From Betaproteobacteria bacterium (GTDB lineage: Bacteria > Pseudomonadota > Gammaproteobacteria > Burkholderiales > Nitrosomonadaceae), in NCBI GenBank assembly GCA_022601315.1, contig JAHZIU010000041.1, positions 1-7,138 of the forward strand: 7,138 nt of DNA, in the 5' to 3' direction. The position numbers were made by a program, and so were the translations under genes. Below, in pieces: positions 6,456 through 7,138 of the stretch. How positions within the stretch are numbered: the first letter of the stretch is position 1; the number at the start of each line of letters is the position of its first letter. A model generated the notes under the pieces. It searched no databases. It was given only the letters and a program-made list of their open reading frames with translations, and was not told the origin of the DNA.

Positions 6456-6673
6456 CAAGCACAATGAACGAAAAAACTGTATTCCTAATTATCTTTTTAG
6501 TATCTACTGCACTATTAATTTATGTAGAAAAAACAGGCATTGGTAGCAAACAAAATCAAAACCCAGATCAAAATACCTCTGAGTGCATAGAAAACGGTGG
6601 TATGTATAATACCGCAGGAGATTGTGTGCAAACCATTCTGGACGAAAGCAGACCGGATATACTGAGTTATTGA
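6446..6673 (+). CDS. Unrecognised small membrane-anchored protein with a Cys pair
   Basis: A 75-residue frame (or 69 residues from the ATG at 6464) follows ratB by 10 bases. I do not recognise the family. The second start gives a more natural N-terminus, MNEKTVFLIIFLVSTALLIYVEK, with one membrane helix at about residues 11-27 of the longer form. A polar Gln/Asn-rich linker follows, then CIENGGMYNTAGDC (Cys47 and Cys60), spacing that suits a disulfide in the periplasm, then an acidic end. The helix lacks a lipobox or clear cleavage site, so a membrane anchor with an exported tail is inferred. The ratA-ratB neighbour in many gammaproteobacteria is bamE on the other strand; this protein does not resemble it. 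Neither start has a well-spaced ribosome binding site, which lowers confidence that it is translated. Confidence 0.6.
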   Translation: MTYASTMNEKTVFLIIFLVSTALLIYVEKTGIGSKQNQNPDQNTSECIENGGMYNTAGDCVQTILDESRPDILSY

Positions 6674-6756
6674 AATATCGAATTATTTAAATAAAACCCA
6701 CTCTACATACCGCGCAATCACCCACCAAGCCTCACTATCCCACCATTCGTTTTTAC

Positions 6757-6781
6757 GCAATGGCATTGATTATTCCATTGC
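6757..6781. repeat. 7-bp hairpin downstream of the ratAB operon
   Basis: GCAATGG (6757-6763) is the exact reverse complement of CCATTGC (6775-6781), with an 11-base loop. No T-run follows on either strand, so an intrinsic terminator for the ratA-ratB transcript is possible but weakly supported. Confidence 0.35.
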
Positions 6782-6848
6782 AAATAGTTACTCAAAAACA
6801 CTAATTTCTACTGTTAATTTTTTATAAATCAGTTAGCATGTAACAAAC

Positions 6849-6895
6849 CGTTGAGGAAACGCGTACCTATTTGTATGGCTTTTACGCCTTCAACG
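6849..6895 (+). repeat. Two-part stem-loop in the leader region before 7102
   Basis: An outer stem CGTTGA/TCAACG (6849-6854 with 6890-6895) encloses an inner stem GCGTA/TACGC (6861-6865 with 6883-6887), with an asymmetric internal loop. It is followed immediately by the 12-base perfect palindrome CGTGATATCACG (6894-6905), which shares its last two bases. Such adjacent structure suggests a folded RNA leader or a protein-binding site; no known RNA family is recognised. Confidence 0.4.
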
Positions 6896-7085
6896 TGATA
6901 TCACGAATGCAGTTTGGTTTTCAGTGTTGCTGGTCTGATCGGCTTAACAAGCCAAATAGACTTTGGTTTAACCCTTGTGATAAAACAGCTTGTGAACCTG
7001 TATCCGTAAATAGCAAGTTTAGGGTAAAACACGCAGCAATCACAGTAACTGATTTACACGAATTTGAAATCCGTATCTTTCATAC

Positions 7086-7092
7086 AGAGGGG
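7086..7092 (+). promoter_or_regulatory. Shine-Dalgarno AGAGGGG for the gene starting at 7102
   Basis: The purine-rich AGAGGGG lies nine bases before the ATG at 7102 and is among the strongest ribosome binding sites in the window. It supports 7102 over earlier in-frame candidates (GTG 6895, ATG 6907), which have none. Confidence 0.6.
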
Positions 7093-7101
7093 TTGAATTT
7101 T

Positions 7102-7138
7102 ATGTCAGTAAATAATTCTGTTAATGCCACACAATACA
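7102..7138 (+). CDS. Start of a coding region that leaves the window (unidentified, possibly CheW-like)
   Basis: Only the first twelve residues are present, MSVNNSVNATQY, after a well-spaced AGAGGGG. That is too little for identification. A short polar start ending in ATQY resembles the beginning of some CheW chemotaxis coupling proteins, where a beta strand follows, but this is a weak guess. The same frame is open upstream to 6844, so an earlier start cannot be excluded, although no upstream start has a ribosome binding site. Confidence 0.5.
   Translation, partial: MSVNNSVNATQY

Larger units (their letters stand above)
6674..7101. other. Gene-poor stretch, probably a structured leader for the gene at 7102
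   Basis: About 430 bases show no recognised gene. Inverted repeats seen are TTATTTAAATAA (6683-6694), a 7-bp stem GCAATGG/CCATTGC (6757-6763 with 6775-6781), CGTTGA/TCAACG (6849-6854 with 6890-6895) enclosing GCGTA/TACGC (6861-6865 with 6883-6887), the palindrome CGTGATATCACG (6894-6905), GGCTT-AAC-AAGCC (6941-6953), and GTTTAACCCT with AGGGTAAAAC (6966-6975 with 7021-7030, one mismatch). A possible -10, TATAAA (6823-6828), has no matching -35. One frame stays open from 6844 into the downstream coding region without a recognisable protein match. I see no known riboswitch, tRNA or tmRNA signature. Confidence 0.45.

Noticed and set aside
6912..6978. Two sigma-54-like sequences before 7102: TTGG...TTGCT (6914-6931) and TTGG...TTGTG (6963-6979)
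   Set aside because: The first has one base too many between the GG and GC elements, and the second has GT where GC is needed; both lack the CAC after GG. Neither meets the strict spacing and core rules of sigma-54 promoters.

Overview
The window is an ordinary, densely coded piece of a bacterial chromosome, most likely from a moderately AT-rich gammaproteobacterium. The evidence is the linked gene sets PP0621-like/pilS/pilR and smpB/ratA/ratB, both typical of that class, and the close resemblance of the proteins to gammaproteobacterial families. The genus cannot be named from the sequence. A hopanoid-type sugar epimerase and a heme A synthase suggest an aerobe, with hopanoid synthesis possible. 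No mobile element, CRISPR array, tRNA or rRNA is visible.

Layout. Positions 1-442 hold the 3' part of an hpnA-like epimerase gene that enters from the left edge. A gene-free stretch of about 340 bases (443-780) carries several short perfect palindromes and an 11-bp hairpin. A rightward operon follows: a small zinc-ribbon membrane protein of the PP0621 family (781-1011), the membrane sensor kinase pilS (1020-2639) and the sigma-54-dependent response regulator pilR (2643-4067), with gaps of only 8 and 3 bases. Two leftward genes face it: ctaA (4064-5089), whose stop codon overlaps that of pilR in the shared sequence CTAG, and smpB (5157-5600). Diverging from smpB, ratA (start best placed at 5696) and ratB (6130-6435) run rightward with an ATGA overlap, followed by an unrecognised small membrane-anchored protein (6446-6673). 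The last part (6674-7101) has no convincing gene. It looks like a structured leader for a coding region that starts at 7102 behind a strong ribosome binding site and leaves the window.

Function. PilS and PilR form the two-component pair that controls type IV pilin transcription through sigma-54. CtaA makes heme A for aa3-type cytochrome oxidases. SmpB rescues stalled ribosomes together with tmRNA. RatA is a START/COQ10-like lipid-binding-fold protein, and RatB is a ubiquitin-fold RnfH-family protein. The genes belong to separate cellular tasks.

No new multi-gene system can be supported. The points worth a second look are a perfect 12-bp inverted repeat inside the DNA-binding end of pilR next to the convergent stops, the mitochondrial/alphaproteobacterial style of CtaA, the palindrome cluster before the pil operon, and the structured leader with a long in-phase open frame at the right edge.
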